Assembly (NCBI GenBank): GCA_017302355.1
Contig: JAFLDQ010000047.1
Location: forward strand, 1 to 23,061
Direction: 5' to 3'
Source of the DNA: Dechloromonas sp.
Lineage (GTDB): Bacteria > Pseudomonadota > Gammaproteobacteria > Burkholderiales > Rhodocyclaceae
DNA: 23,061 nucleotides
The notes under the pieces were generated by a model, which had not been told where the DNA came from, ran no database searches, and saw nothing but the letters and a program-made list of their open reading frames with translations. The translations under genes were made by a program, and so were the position numbers. Shown here in pieces: positions 15,336 through 23,061 of the stretch. Position 1 is the stretch's first letter, and the number at the start of each line of letters is the position of its first letter.

Positions 15336-15387
15336 CGCTCCGGCGCCGATGCGCTGCGTCTGGCCAATGGTTTGAGAGGGAACCTTC

Positions 15388-17061
15388 ATGCTGAGCACCT
15401 ATCGCTATCCGAAGTACGAGTACGTCGCGCCGCCCGAGACGAGGAGCGGCGAAGCGGGGCGCTATCCGGTGGTGGTGGTCGGCGCCGGGCCGGTCGGTCT
15501 CGCGGCGGCGATCGATCTGGCGCAGTCGGGCGTGCCGGTCGTCGTCCTCGACGATGACGATACCGTTTCGGTCGGTTCGCGCGGCGTCTGCTATGCCAAG
15601 CGCACGCTCGAGATCCTCGACCGCATCGGCGTCGGCGATGCCTGCTTGGCCAGGGGTGTAAGCTGGAACGTTGGCCGCACCTTCTTCCGCGAGGAGGAGG
15701 TCTACAACTTCAACCTGCTGCCGCAGCCCGATCACAAGCGTCCGGGGATGATCAACCTGCAGCAGTACTACCTCGAGGAATTCCTGGTCCGGCGCGCCGG
15801 CGAATTGCCCGATCTCGATCTCCGCTTCAGGAACCGGGTGGTCTCGGTTTCTCCGGCAGGCAGCGGGGCGACGCTCCAGGTCGAAACGCCGGACGGCGCC
15901 TATGCGCTCACGGCCGGCTGGCTGATCGTCGCCGACGGCGCGCGCAGCGCGATCCGCGGCATGCTGAACCTGGACAGCGAAGGCCGGGTCTTTCTCGACC
16001 GCTTCCTCATCGCCGACGTGGTGATGAAGGCCGATTTTCCCGCCGAGCGCTGGTTCTGGTTCGATCCGCCCTTCCACCCGGGGCAGTCGGTACTGCTGCA
16101 CCGCCAGGCCGACAACGTCTACCGCATCGACTTCCAGCTCGGCTGGCAGGCCGATCCGGAGGAAGAGAAGAAGCCGGAAAAGGTCATTCCCCGGATCAAG
16201 GCCATGCTCGGCGCCGACCGCGAATTCGATCTGGAATGGGTCAGCGTCTACACCTTCCAGTGCCGCCGCATGCAGCAGTTCCGCCACGGCCGCGTCCTCT
16301 TCGCCGGCGATGCCGCGCATCAGGTATCGCCGTTCGGCGCGCGCGGCGCCAACTCGGGAATCCAGGACAGCGACAACCTGTGCTGGAAGCTCAGGCTGGT
16401 GCTCGATGGCAAGGCGCCCGAAAGCCTGCTCGACAGCTATTCCGGGGAGCGCGTCTTCGCCGCCGATGAAAACATCATGAACTCGACGCGGTCGACCGAC
16501 TTCATCACGCCGAAATCGAGAACCTCGCTGAACTTCCGCAACGCGGTGCTGACGCTGGCCCGCGATCATGCCTTCGCCCGCGCGCTGGTCAACTCGGGCC
16601 GCCTTTCGGTGCCGTCCTTCCTCACCGGGTCGCGGCTCAACACCCCCGACAGTGACGCCTTCGCCGGCGACATGGTGCCGGGCGCGGCGATGGACGATGC
16701 GCCGATGCAGGAAGACGGAACGGATTTCTGGCTGCTCGACCGCGCCGGCGGCCGCTTCATGGCGCTGGTTCATGTGGCCGATCCTGCCGCGGTCGACGCC
16801 GGTTTGGCCCGGAAATTCAAGACGCTGGCCAGCGGGCCGATTCCGCTCGAGGTCGCCCTCGTCGCGGCGAAGCCGGGGCGGGCGCCGGCGGGGCTGCGCG
16901 TCTTCGTGGATGGCAAGGGGCGCTTTGCCGAGCGCTACGACAGCGCACCCGGCACCGTCTACCTGATCCGTCCCGACCAGCATGTCGCCGCCCGCTGGCG
17001 CGTCTTCGACGCCAGCCGTGTCAACGAGGCGCTGGCCCGCGCCACCTGCAACAGCCATTGA
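15388..17061 (+). CDS. FAD-dependent aromatic monooxygenase, MhaA-like (putative 3-hydroxyphenylacetate 6-hydroxylase)
   Basis: A 557-residue group A flavoprotein monooxygenase that would insert one oxygen atom into a phenolic ring using NAD(P)H and O2. Diagnostic segments are VVVGAGPVGLAAAIDLAQSG (29-48; GxGxxG for FAD), VADGARSAIR (DG motif, Asp183) and LFAGDAAHQVSPFGARGANSGIQDSDNLCWKL (GD motif, about 304-335). The C-terminal region resembles the thioredoxin-like domain of this class. The next gene is a small DUF2783 protein, which matches the two-part MhaA-MhaB hydroxylase of Pseudomonas putida U that converts 3-hydroxyphenylacetate to homogentisate. The following FAH and maleylacetoacetate isomerase fit that assignment. 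3-(3-hydroxyphenyl)propionate-type substrates remain possible. The start is ATG 15388 after GAGAGGGAAC. Confidence 0.8.
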   Translation: MLSTYRYPKYEYVAPPETRSGEAGRYPVVVVGAGPVGLAAAIDLAQSGVPVVVLDDDDTVSVGSRGVCYAKRTLEILDRIGVGDACLARGVSWNVGRTFFREEEVYNFNLLPQPDHKRPGMINLQQYYLEEFLVRRAGELPDLDLRFRNRVVSVSPAGSGATLQVETPDGAYALTAGWLIVADGARSAIRGMLNLDSEGRVFLDRFLIADVVMKADFPAERWFWFDPPFHPGQSVLLHRQADNVYRIDFQLGWQADPEEEKKPEKVIPRIKAMLGADREFDLEWVSVYTFQCRRMQQFRHGRVLFAGDAAHQVSPFGARGANSGIQDSDNLCWKLRLVLDGKAPESLLDSYSGERVFAADENIMNSTRSTDFITPKSRTSLNFRNAVLTLARDHAFARALVNSGRLSVPSFLTGSRLNTPDSDAFAGDMVPGAAMDDAPMQEDGTDFWLLDRAGGRFMALVHVADPAAVDAGLARKFKTLASGPIPLEVALVAAKPGRAPAGLRVFVDGKGRFAERYDSAPGTVYLIRPDQHVAARWRVFDASRVNEALARATCNSH

Positions 17062-17071
17062 GGAGCCGGCC

Positions 17072-17296
17072 ATGCCCCTGATCCTTACCCCGAATTTCAA
17101 CGAACCCGGCAAACGCTACTTTCGCGCCTTCTCGCCCGGCGACGACTTCTACGAAGCGCTGATCGAAACCCATCGCGACCTCAGCGACGTGCAGAGCGCG
17201 CTGGTCAACGCCAAACTGGTGCTCCTGCTGTCGAATCACATCGGCGACATCGGCGTGCTGCGCGAGGCGATGAAGATCGCCCGCGAAGGCGTCTGA
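17072..17296 (+). CDS. DUF2783 small protein, MhaB-like hydroxylase partner
   Basis: A 74-residue protein beginning MPLILTPNFNEPGKRYFRAF and continuing with DDFYEALIETHRDLSDVQSALVNAKLVLLLSNHIGDIGVLREAMKIARE, a mostly helical sequence. It matches what I recall of DUF2783, whose genes sit next to MhaA-type monooxygenases. In P. putida U the small MhaB is described as a coupling partner needed for efficient hydroxylation. It starts at the ATG at 17072 (AGGAG at 17061-17065), ten bases after the monooxygenase stop, and ends 13 bases before the VOC gene, so the three are surely co-transcribed. Confidence 0.8.
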   Translation: MPLILTPNFNEPGKRYFRAFSPGDDFYEALIETHRDLSDVQSALVNAKLVLLLSNHIGDIGVLREAMKIAREGV

Positions 17297-17309
17297 GGAG
17301 AGGAAAGCG

Positions 17310-17849
17310 ATGAAAATCCAGAGAATCCACCACGTCGCCTACCGCTGCAGGGACGCCAGGGAAACCGTCGAGTGGTACGGGAAGTACCTGAACATGCGCT
17401 TCATCCTCGCCATCGCCGAGAACGAGGTGCCGTCTACGAAGGAACCCGACCCCTACATGCATATCTTCCTCGATGCCGGCCAGGGCAACATCCTCGCCTT
17501 CTTCGAGCTGCCGACCAAGCCGCCGATGGGCCGCGACCCCAACACGCCGGCATGGACCCAGCACATCGCCTTCGAGGTCGAATCGATCGACGCCCTGCTC
17601 GAAACCAAGGCGAGGCTCGAAGCCGACGGTATCGAGGTGGTCGGGCCGACCGACCACACCATCTTCCGGTCGATCTACTTTTTCGATCCGAGCGGTCACC
17701 GCCTCGAACTGGCGGCCAATACCGGCACCCCGAAGATGGCGAAAATGCTCGACGAGGTGAAGTGGGAAGTGTTGAACGAGTGGGCGCAGACGAAGAAGGC
17801 GCCGCAGCATGCCCGCTGGATGCACGACGGCAGCTACGCCGGGGAGTAG
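17310..17849 (+). CDS. Single-domain VOC (vicinal oxygen chelate) protein, candidate ring-cleavage dioxygenase
   Basis: A 179-residue protein with one VOC module (about 1-140) and a charged helical tail. The metal triad of extradiol-type enzymes is intact: His8 (IHHVAYRC), His85 (TQHIAFEV) and Glu133 (GHRLELAANT), with DPSGHRLEL as the usual closing strand. VOC enzymes include glyoxalases, epimerases and Fe(II) or Mn(II) ring-cleavage dioxygenases; LinE and PcpA, two-module members, cleave hydroquinones. It lies between the hydroxylase pair and fumarylacetoacetate hydrolase, exactly where a homogentisate-cleaving enzyme would be expected, and no HmgA cupin is in the window. Direct function is unknown; it could also be an isomerase or accessory protein. 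Start ATG 17310; FAH starts three bases after its stop. Confidence 0.85.
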   Translation: MKIQRIHHVAYRCRDARETVEWYGKYLNMRFILAIAENEVPSTKEPDPYMHIFLDAGQGNILAFFELPTKPPMGRDPNTPAWTQHIAFEVESIDALLETKARLEADGIEVVGPTDHTIFRSIYFFDPSGHRLELAANTGTPKMAKMLDEVKWEVLNEWAQTKKAPQHARWMHDGSYAGE

Positions 17850-17852
17850 GAG

Positions 17853-18869
17853 ATGAAGCTCGCCACCCTCAAGCGCGGCGGCCGCGACGGCACGCTGGTC
17901 GTCGTCGACCGCGCCCTGACCCGTTGCCGCGCCGTGCCGGCCATCGCCCGCACGCTGCAGGCGGCGCTCGACGACTGGGAGGCGCTGGAGCCGCAACTGC
18001 GTCAGGTCTACGAGGCGCTCAACGGCGGCGCCTTCGCCGATTCCGAGGTCTTCGACCCGGTTGTCTGCCACTCGCCGCTGCCGCGCGCCTACCAGTGGGC
18101 CGACGGCTCGGCCTATGTCAACCATGTCGAGCTCGTGCGCCGCGCCCGCGGCGCCGAACTCCCGCCGGAGTTCTGGAGCGATCCGCTGATGTACCAGGGC
18201 GGTTCCGATTCGTTCGCCGGCCCGCGCGATCCGGTCAACGCGCTGGCGGAAGACTGGGGCGTCGACCTCGAAGCCGAGGTCGCCGTCATCACCGGCGACG
18301 TGAACATGGGCGCGACGCCGGCCGAGGCGGCCAAGGCCATCCGCCTGCTGCTGCTGGTCAATGACGTGTCGCTGCGCAACCTGATTCCCGGCGAGCTGGC
18401 GAAGGGCTTCGGCTTCCTCCAGTCCAAGCCGGCCTCGGCCTTCAGTCCGGCGGCGGTGACCCCCGACGAGCTCGGCGACGACTGGCGCGACGGCAAGGTG
18501 CACCGCCCGCTCACCGTGCATGTGAACGGCGCGCTGTTCGGCCGTCCCGATGCCGGCACCGACATGGTCTTCAACTTCCCGCAACTCGTCGCCCATCTCG
18601 CGAAAACCCGCGAGGTCGAAGCCGGGTCGATCGTCGGTTCCGGCACGGTATCGAACAAGCAGGGCGGCCTGCACGGGTCGAGCATCGCCGATGGCGGCGT
18701 CGGCTACTGCTGTCTGGCCGAACTGCGGACGTACGAAACCATCGAGACCGGCAGGCCGCGGACGGCCTTCCTGAAGTTCGGCGACACGGTGACGATCGAG
18801 ATGTTCGGGCGCGACGGCGCCAGCATTTTCGGCGCAATCGACCAGCGCGTCGAAAGGTATCGAGGCTGA
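17853..18869 (+). CDS. fahA: Fumarylacetoacetate hydrolase
   Basis: A 338-residue cytosolic enzyme that hydrolyses fumarylacetoacetate (or a close analogue) to fumarate and acetoacetate, the last step of the homogentisate pathway. It has the two-domain bacterial form: an N-terminal domain (MKLATLKRGGRDGTLVVVDRAL, to about residue 70), then the FAH catalytic fold with metal-site residues in DLEAEVAVITGD (Glu140 and Glu142) and LLVNDVSLRNL (Asp171), followed by GFGFLQSKPASAFSPAAVTPDEL and VGSGTVSNKQGG. Start ATG 17853 with GGGGAG upstream, three bases after the VOC stop. It is followed 15 bases later by maleylacetoacetate isomerase, the standard order in homogentisate operons. Confidence 0.93.
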   Translation: MKLATLKRGGRDGTLVVVDRALTRCRAVPAIARTLQAALDDWEALEPQLRQVYEALNGGAFADSEVFDPVVCHSPLPRAYQWADGSAYVNHVELVRRARGAELPPEFWSDPLMYQGGSDSFAGPRDPVNALAEDWGVDLEAEVAVITGDVNMGATPAEAAKAIRLLLLVNDVSLRNLIPGELAKGFGFLQSKPASAFSPAAVTPDELGDDWRDGKVHRPLTVHVNGALFGRPDAGTDMVFNFPQLVAHLAKTREVEAGSIVGSGTVSNKQGGLHGSSIADGGVGYCCLAELRTYETIETGRPRTAFLKFGDTVTIEMFGRDGASIFGAIDQRVERYRG

Positions 18870-18884
18870 AGGAGCGCGGTCGCC

Positions 18885-19532
18885 ATGCTCAGGCTCTACA
18901 CCTATTTCCGCAGTTCCGCCGCCTACCGGGTGCGCATCGCGCTCAACCTCAAGGGCCTGGCGCATGAAGCCGTGCCGGTTCATCTGCTGCGCGACGGCGG
19001 CCAGCAGAACCAGCCCGCCTACCGCGCCGTGAGCCCGCTCGGCACCGTGCCGGCGCTGCAGACCGCGGCGGGAACCTTCACCCAGTCGCTGGCGATCATC
19101 GAGTATCTCGACGAAACCCATCCGCTGCCGCCGCTGCTGCCGCCCTCGGCCGGGGAACGGGCGCGGGTCCGGGCGCTGGCGCAGACCGTCGCCTGCGACA
19201 TCCATCCGGTCAACAACCTGCGCGTCCTGCAATATCTCGGCGAGCATTTCGCGGCCACCCCAGAGCAGAAGGAGGCGTGGATTCGCCACTGGGTCGACGC
19301 GGGCCTGCTCGCCGTCGAGCGGTTGCTCGCCGCGCACCCGGCCACCGGCGTCTTCTGCCATGGCGATGCGCCGACACTGGCCGATTGCTGCCTGGCGCCG
19401 CAGGTCTTCAATGCCCGCCGCTTCGACTGCCCGCTCGACGCGATGCCGACCATCCGGCGTATCGTCGATGCCTGCGAGGCGCTGCCCGCTTTCCGCAACG
19501 CCGCGCCCGGCATGCAGCCGGACGCCGAATGA
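18885..19532 (+). CDS. maiA: Maleylacetoacetate isomerase (zeta-class glutathione transferase)
   Basis: A 215-residue glutathione-dependent enzyme converting maleylacetoacetate to fumarylacetoacetate. The thioredoxin-like N-terminal domain opens [25 protein letters not shown] with the zeta-class Ser pair (Ser10, Ser11; the usual Cys two residues later is Ala), cis-Pro region LGTVPALQ, and [11 protein letters not shown] for glutathione binding. The C-terminal helical domain has [16 protein letters not shown], a zeta-class marker, and [18 protein letters not shown]. Start ATG 18885. It lies between FAH and the acetoacetate-CoA ligase with short gaps, in one operon. The related maleylpyruvate isomerase is the alternative, but the FAH neighbour and downstream acetoacetate ligase favour maleylacetoacetate. 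Confidence 0.92.
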   Translation: MLRLYTYFRSSAAYRVRIALNLKGLAHEAVPVHLLRDGGQQNQPAYRAVSPLGTVPALQTAAGTFTQSLAIIEYLDETHPLPPLLPPSAGERARVRALAQTVACDIHPVNNLRVLQYLGEHFAATPEQKEAWIRHWVDAGLLAVERLLAAHPATGVFCHGDAPTLADCCLAPQVFNARRFDCPLDAMPTIRRIVDACEALPAFRNAAPGMQPDAE

Positions 19533-19548
19533 CAACCTGGGAGACGAA

Positions 19549-21507
<1,959 letters not shown>

Positions 21508-21553
21508 GGGCGAGGTTTCGCGCAGTCAGGCTGCATGACGACGCAACCGGACC

Positions 21554-21589
21554 GCGGAGGGAACCGGCGCAAGCGCCGGTCTCCTCCGC
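21554..21589. terminator. Bidirectional terminator-like hairpin between convergent genes
   Basis: A 16-base stem with two central mismatches (21554-21569 paired with 21574-21589), loop CAAG, and perfect ACCGGCG/CGCCGGT at the top. It lies 46 bases after the ligase stop and 13 bases before the end of the protease gene, in the gap between convergent transcripts. There is no long T tract on either side, so its efficiency is uncertain. Confidence 0.65.
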
Positions 21590-21602
21590 TCATCGGTCGG
21601 GC

Positions 21603-23061
21603 TCAGCCCAGGTCGACGGGAATGAAGATCCTGGCGTTGCCGCGGTCGACGAGGACGGCGATGCGTTTTCCAGCCTTGCTGATCAGCCCGCGCAACTGCT
21701 CCGTACTGGAAATCGCCTCGCCGTTGACCGCGATGACGATGTCGCCCGGCTGAATGCCTGCCTTGGCCGCCGCGCCGGCGACGTTCTGGACGACGACGCC
21801 GTTGCTCACCTCGGAGCGCCGCTGCTCTTCCGGGGTGAGCGGACGGACCACCACGCCGAGGCGACCCTTGCCGGCGTCCGGGATATCGCTGCTGGCGACT
21901 TTCTCGTCGGCGAACGTGCCGACCGCGACGTCGACCGGGCGGGTTTCACCCTTGCGCCACACCTGAAGCTTCGCCTGCTCACCGGGTTTCATCGAAGAGA
22001 CGATCGCCGGCAGCTCGTTGGAAGAGGCGATCTCCTTGCCGTTGATCGAAAGGATGACATCGCCCGGCTCGATCCCGGCCTTTGCCGCCGGACTGTCCTT
22101 TTCCACCGACCCGACCAGCGCCCCGGCGGGCTTCTTGAGACCGAAGGTGTCGGCGAGCGACTGATTGACCTCCTGGATGCCGACGCCGAGCCTGCCGCGC
22201 TGCACCTTGCCGTGGGTGACGATCTGCTTTTCGACATTCATCGCGACCTCGATCGGGATTGCGAACGAAAGGCCCTGATAGCCGCCGCTGCGCGAGTAGA
22301 TCTGCGAGTTGATGCCGATCACCTCGCCGGCCATGTTGAACAACGGCCCGCCCGAGTTGCCGGGGTTCACCGCGACATCGGTCTGGATGAACGGAACGTA
22401 GCTGCCGTCGGGCAGGGAGCGCGAGAAAGCCGAGACGATGCCGGCGCTGGCGCTGCTCTCGAAGCCGAAGGGGGAGCCGATGGCCAGCACCCATTCGCCG
22501 ACGCGGGTATTGGCGGCCGTGCCGATCCTGACCGCCGGCAGATCGCTGGCGTCGATCTTCAGGACGGCGACGTCGCTGGCGGTATCGAGGCCGAGCACCT
22601 TGGCCTTGAATTCGCGCTTGTCGGCCAGCTTGACGATGACCTCCTCGGCGCCGTCGACGACGTGGGCATTGGTGAGAATCGTGCCATCCGCAGTGACGAT
22701 GAAGCCCGATCCCAGACCGCGTGCGGGCGCATCGCGGTGCGGAACGCCGAAGCGGCGGAGGAAGTCCGGGATCGCGTCGTCATCGTCAAAATGCGGCGAC
22801 CGTGGTCCGTGCGCGGCGGCCTTGCGTGTGCCGGACACGCTGATATTGACCACCGACGGGCTGTTGCGGGCAACGATGCCGCTCATGTCCGGCAATGCGG
22901 CGGCCGCCGCGGCGATCGGCTGGGTCATCGTGATCGGCGTCGTCGCCTGCGACGCCGGGGCCGGCAAGGCCGTGGCTTGCGCTGCCGGGAAATTGGCGTG
23001 GCCGAGCGTGTAGGCGCCGGCCAGCGCCGCCACGACGGCGGCCGCGCCGGCGGTCAGCTTG
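21603..23061 (-). CDS. DegP/HtrA-family periplasmic serine protease, 5' end cut by window edge
   Basis: Over 480 residues are visible; the frame stays open to base 23061, so the true start lies outside. The visible beginning (KLTAGAAAVVAALAGAYTLGHA) looks like a membrane anchor or signal sequence, followed by an Ala/Pro-rich linker. The trypsin-like domain carries His in TNAHVVDGA, Asp in DTASDVAVLKI and Ser in TDVAVNPGNSGGPLF. Two PDZ domains follow (GRLGVGIQEV onward; GRLGVVVRPL onward, each with an AGIxPGDxI motif). The loop before GLGSGF is short, which is closer to DegQ/MucD than to E. coli DegP. It would degrade misfolded periplasmic proteins. It converges on the catabolic operon and is unrelated to it. 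Confidence 0.93.
   Translation of the reverse strand, partial: KLTAGAAAVVAALAGAYTLGHANFPAAQATALPAPASQATTPITMTQPIAAAAAALPDMSGIVARNSPSVVNISVSGTRKAAAHGPRSPHFDDDDAIPDFLRRFGVPHRDAPARGLGSGFIVTADGTILTNAHVVDGAEEVIVKLADKREFKAKVLGLDTASDVAVLKIDASDLPAVRIGTAANTRVGEWVLAIGSPFGFESSASAGIVSAFSRSLPDGSYVPFIQTDVAVNPGNSGGPLFNMAGEVIGINSQIYSRSGGYQGLSFAIPIEVAMNVEKQIVTHGKVQRGRLGVGIQEVNQSLADTFGLKKPAGALVGSVEKDSPAAKAGIEPGDVILSINGKEIASSNELPAIVSSMKPGEQAKLQVWRKGETRPVDVAVGTFADEKVASSDIPDAGKGRLGVVVRPLTPEEQRRSEVSNGVVVQNVAGAAAKAGIQPGDIVIAVNGEAISSTEQLRGLISKAGKRIAVLVDRGNARIFIPVDLG

Noticed and set aside
14350..17112. A very long minus-strand open frame (about 920 codons) across the catabolic genes
   Set aside because: It is antisense to four well-supported genes, is rich in Arg, His and Asp as expected of a GC-rich shadow frame, and has no recognisable domain.
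17310..17849. VOC protein as a simple lactoylglutathione lyase (glyoxalase I)
   Set aside because: The operon context does not fit. The three-residue His-His-Glu set fits extradiol-type VOC enzymes, although a glyoxalase-like activity is not formally excluded.
17205..19535. A 776-codon minus-strand open frame opposite the VOC, fahA and maiA genes
   Set aside because: This is also a shadow of GC-rich genes on the plus strand; every motif is on the plus strand.

Overview
The window is GC-rich (mid to high 60s percent by eye) and carries phenylacetate genes (paaN, paaY), a class I PHA synthase, a 3-hydroxyphenylacetate/homogentisate-type aromatic cluster, and LysR, MFS and HipBA genes. This fits an aromatic-degrading, PHA-accumulating betaproteobacterium, probably of the Rhodocyclales (Azoarcus, Thauera, Zoogloea or Accumulibacter-like). 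No rRNA or marker gene is present, so the genus is inference.

Layout. (1) 1-310: the 5' end of paaN, leaving the window on the minus strand. (2) 416-616: a short unassigned ORF. (3) About 650-3,500: a visibly AT-richer restriction-modification island with a Dcm/M.EcoRII-like cytosine methyltransferase, a Vsr mismatch endonuclease, and a protein joining an EcoRII-N-like DNA-binding domain to an HNH nuclease. A 44-base imperfect inverted repeat sits in the methyltransferase leader and overlaps its ribosome binding site. (4) 3,675-8,787: rluA, an acyltransferase-3 membrane protein, a LysR regulator divergent from an MFS transporter (with a REP-like element and palindromes between them), and a hotdog thioesterase. 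(5) 8,953-12,543: phaC with a strong terminator, then hipBA preceded by palindromic operator-like sites. (6) 12,571-14,061, minus strand: a YdcF-family protein and paaY. (7) 14,287-21,507, plus strand: a catabolic cluster of a metallo-beta-lactamase-fold protein, a flavin monooxygenase (MhaA-like), a DUF2783 small protein (MhaB-like), a single-domain VOC protein, fumarylacetoacetate hydrolase, maleylacetoacetate isomerase and acetoacetate-CoA ligase. (8) 21,603-23,061, minus strand: a DegP/HtrA-family protease truncated by the window end.

How the genes work together. The catabolic cluster reads as ring hydroxylation to a homogentisate-type hydroquinone, ring cleavage, isomerisation, hydrolysis to fumarate and acetoacetate, and activation of acetoacetate to acetoacetyl-CoA. 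Acetoacetyl-CoA is also a precursor of PHB, which PhaC polymerises. The usual cupin homogentisate dioxygenase (HmgA) is absent from the cluster, and a VOC protein with an intact His-His-Glu metal triad occupies the slot.

The two observations most worth following are the EcoRII-N/HNH restriction system with an embedded Vsr, and the homogentisate-type operon in which a VOC protein may be the ring-cleaving enzyme. Both are inferences from sequence motifs and context.
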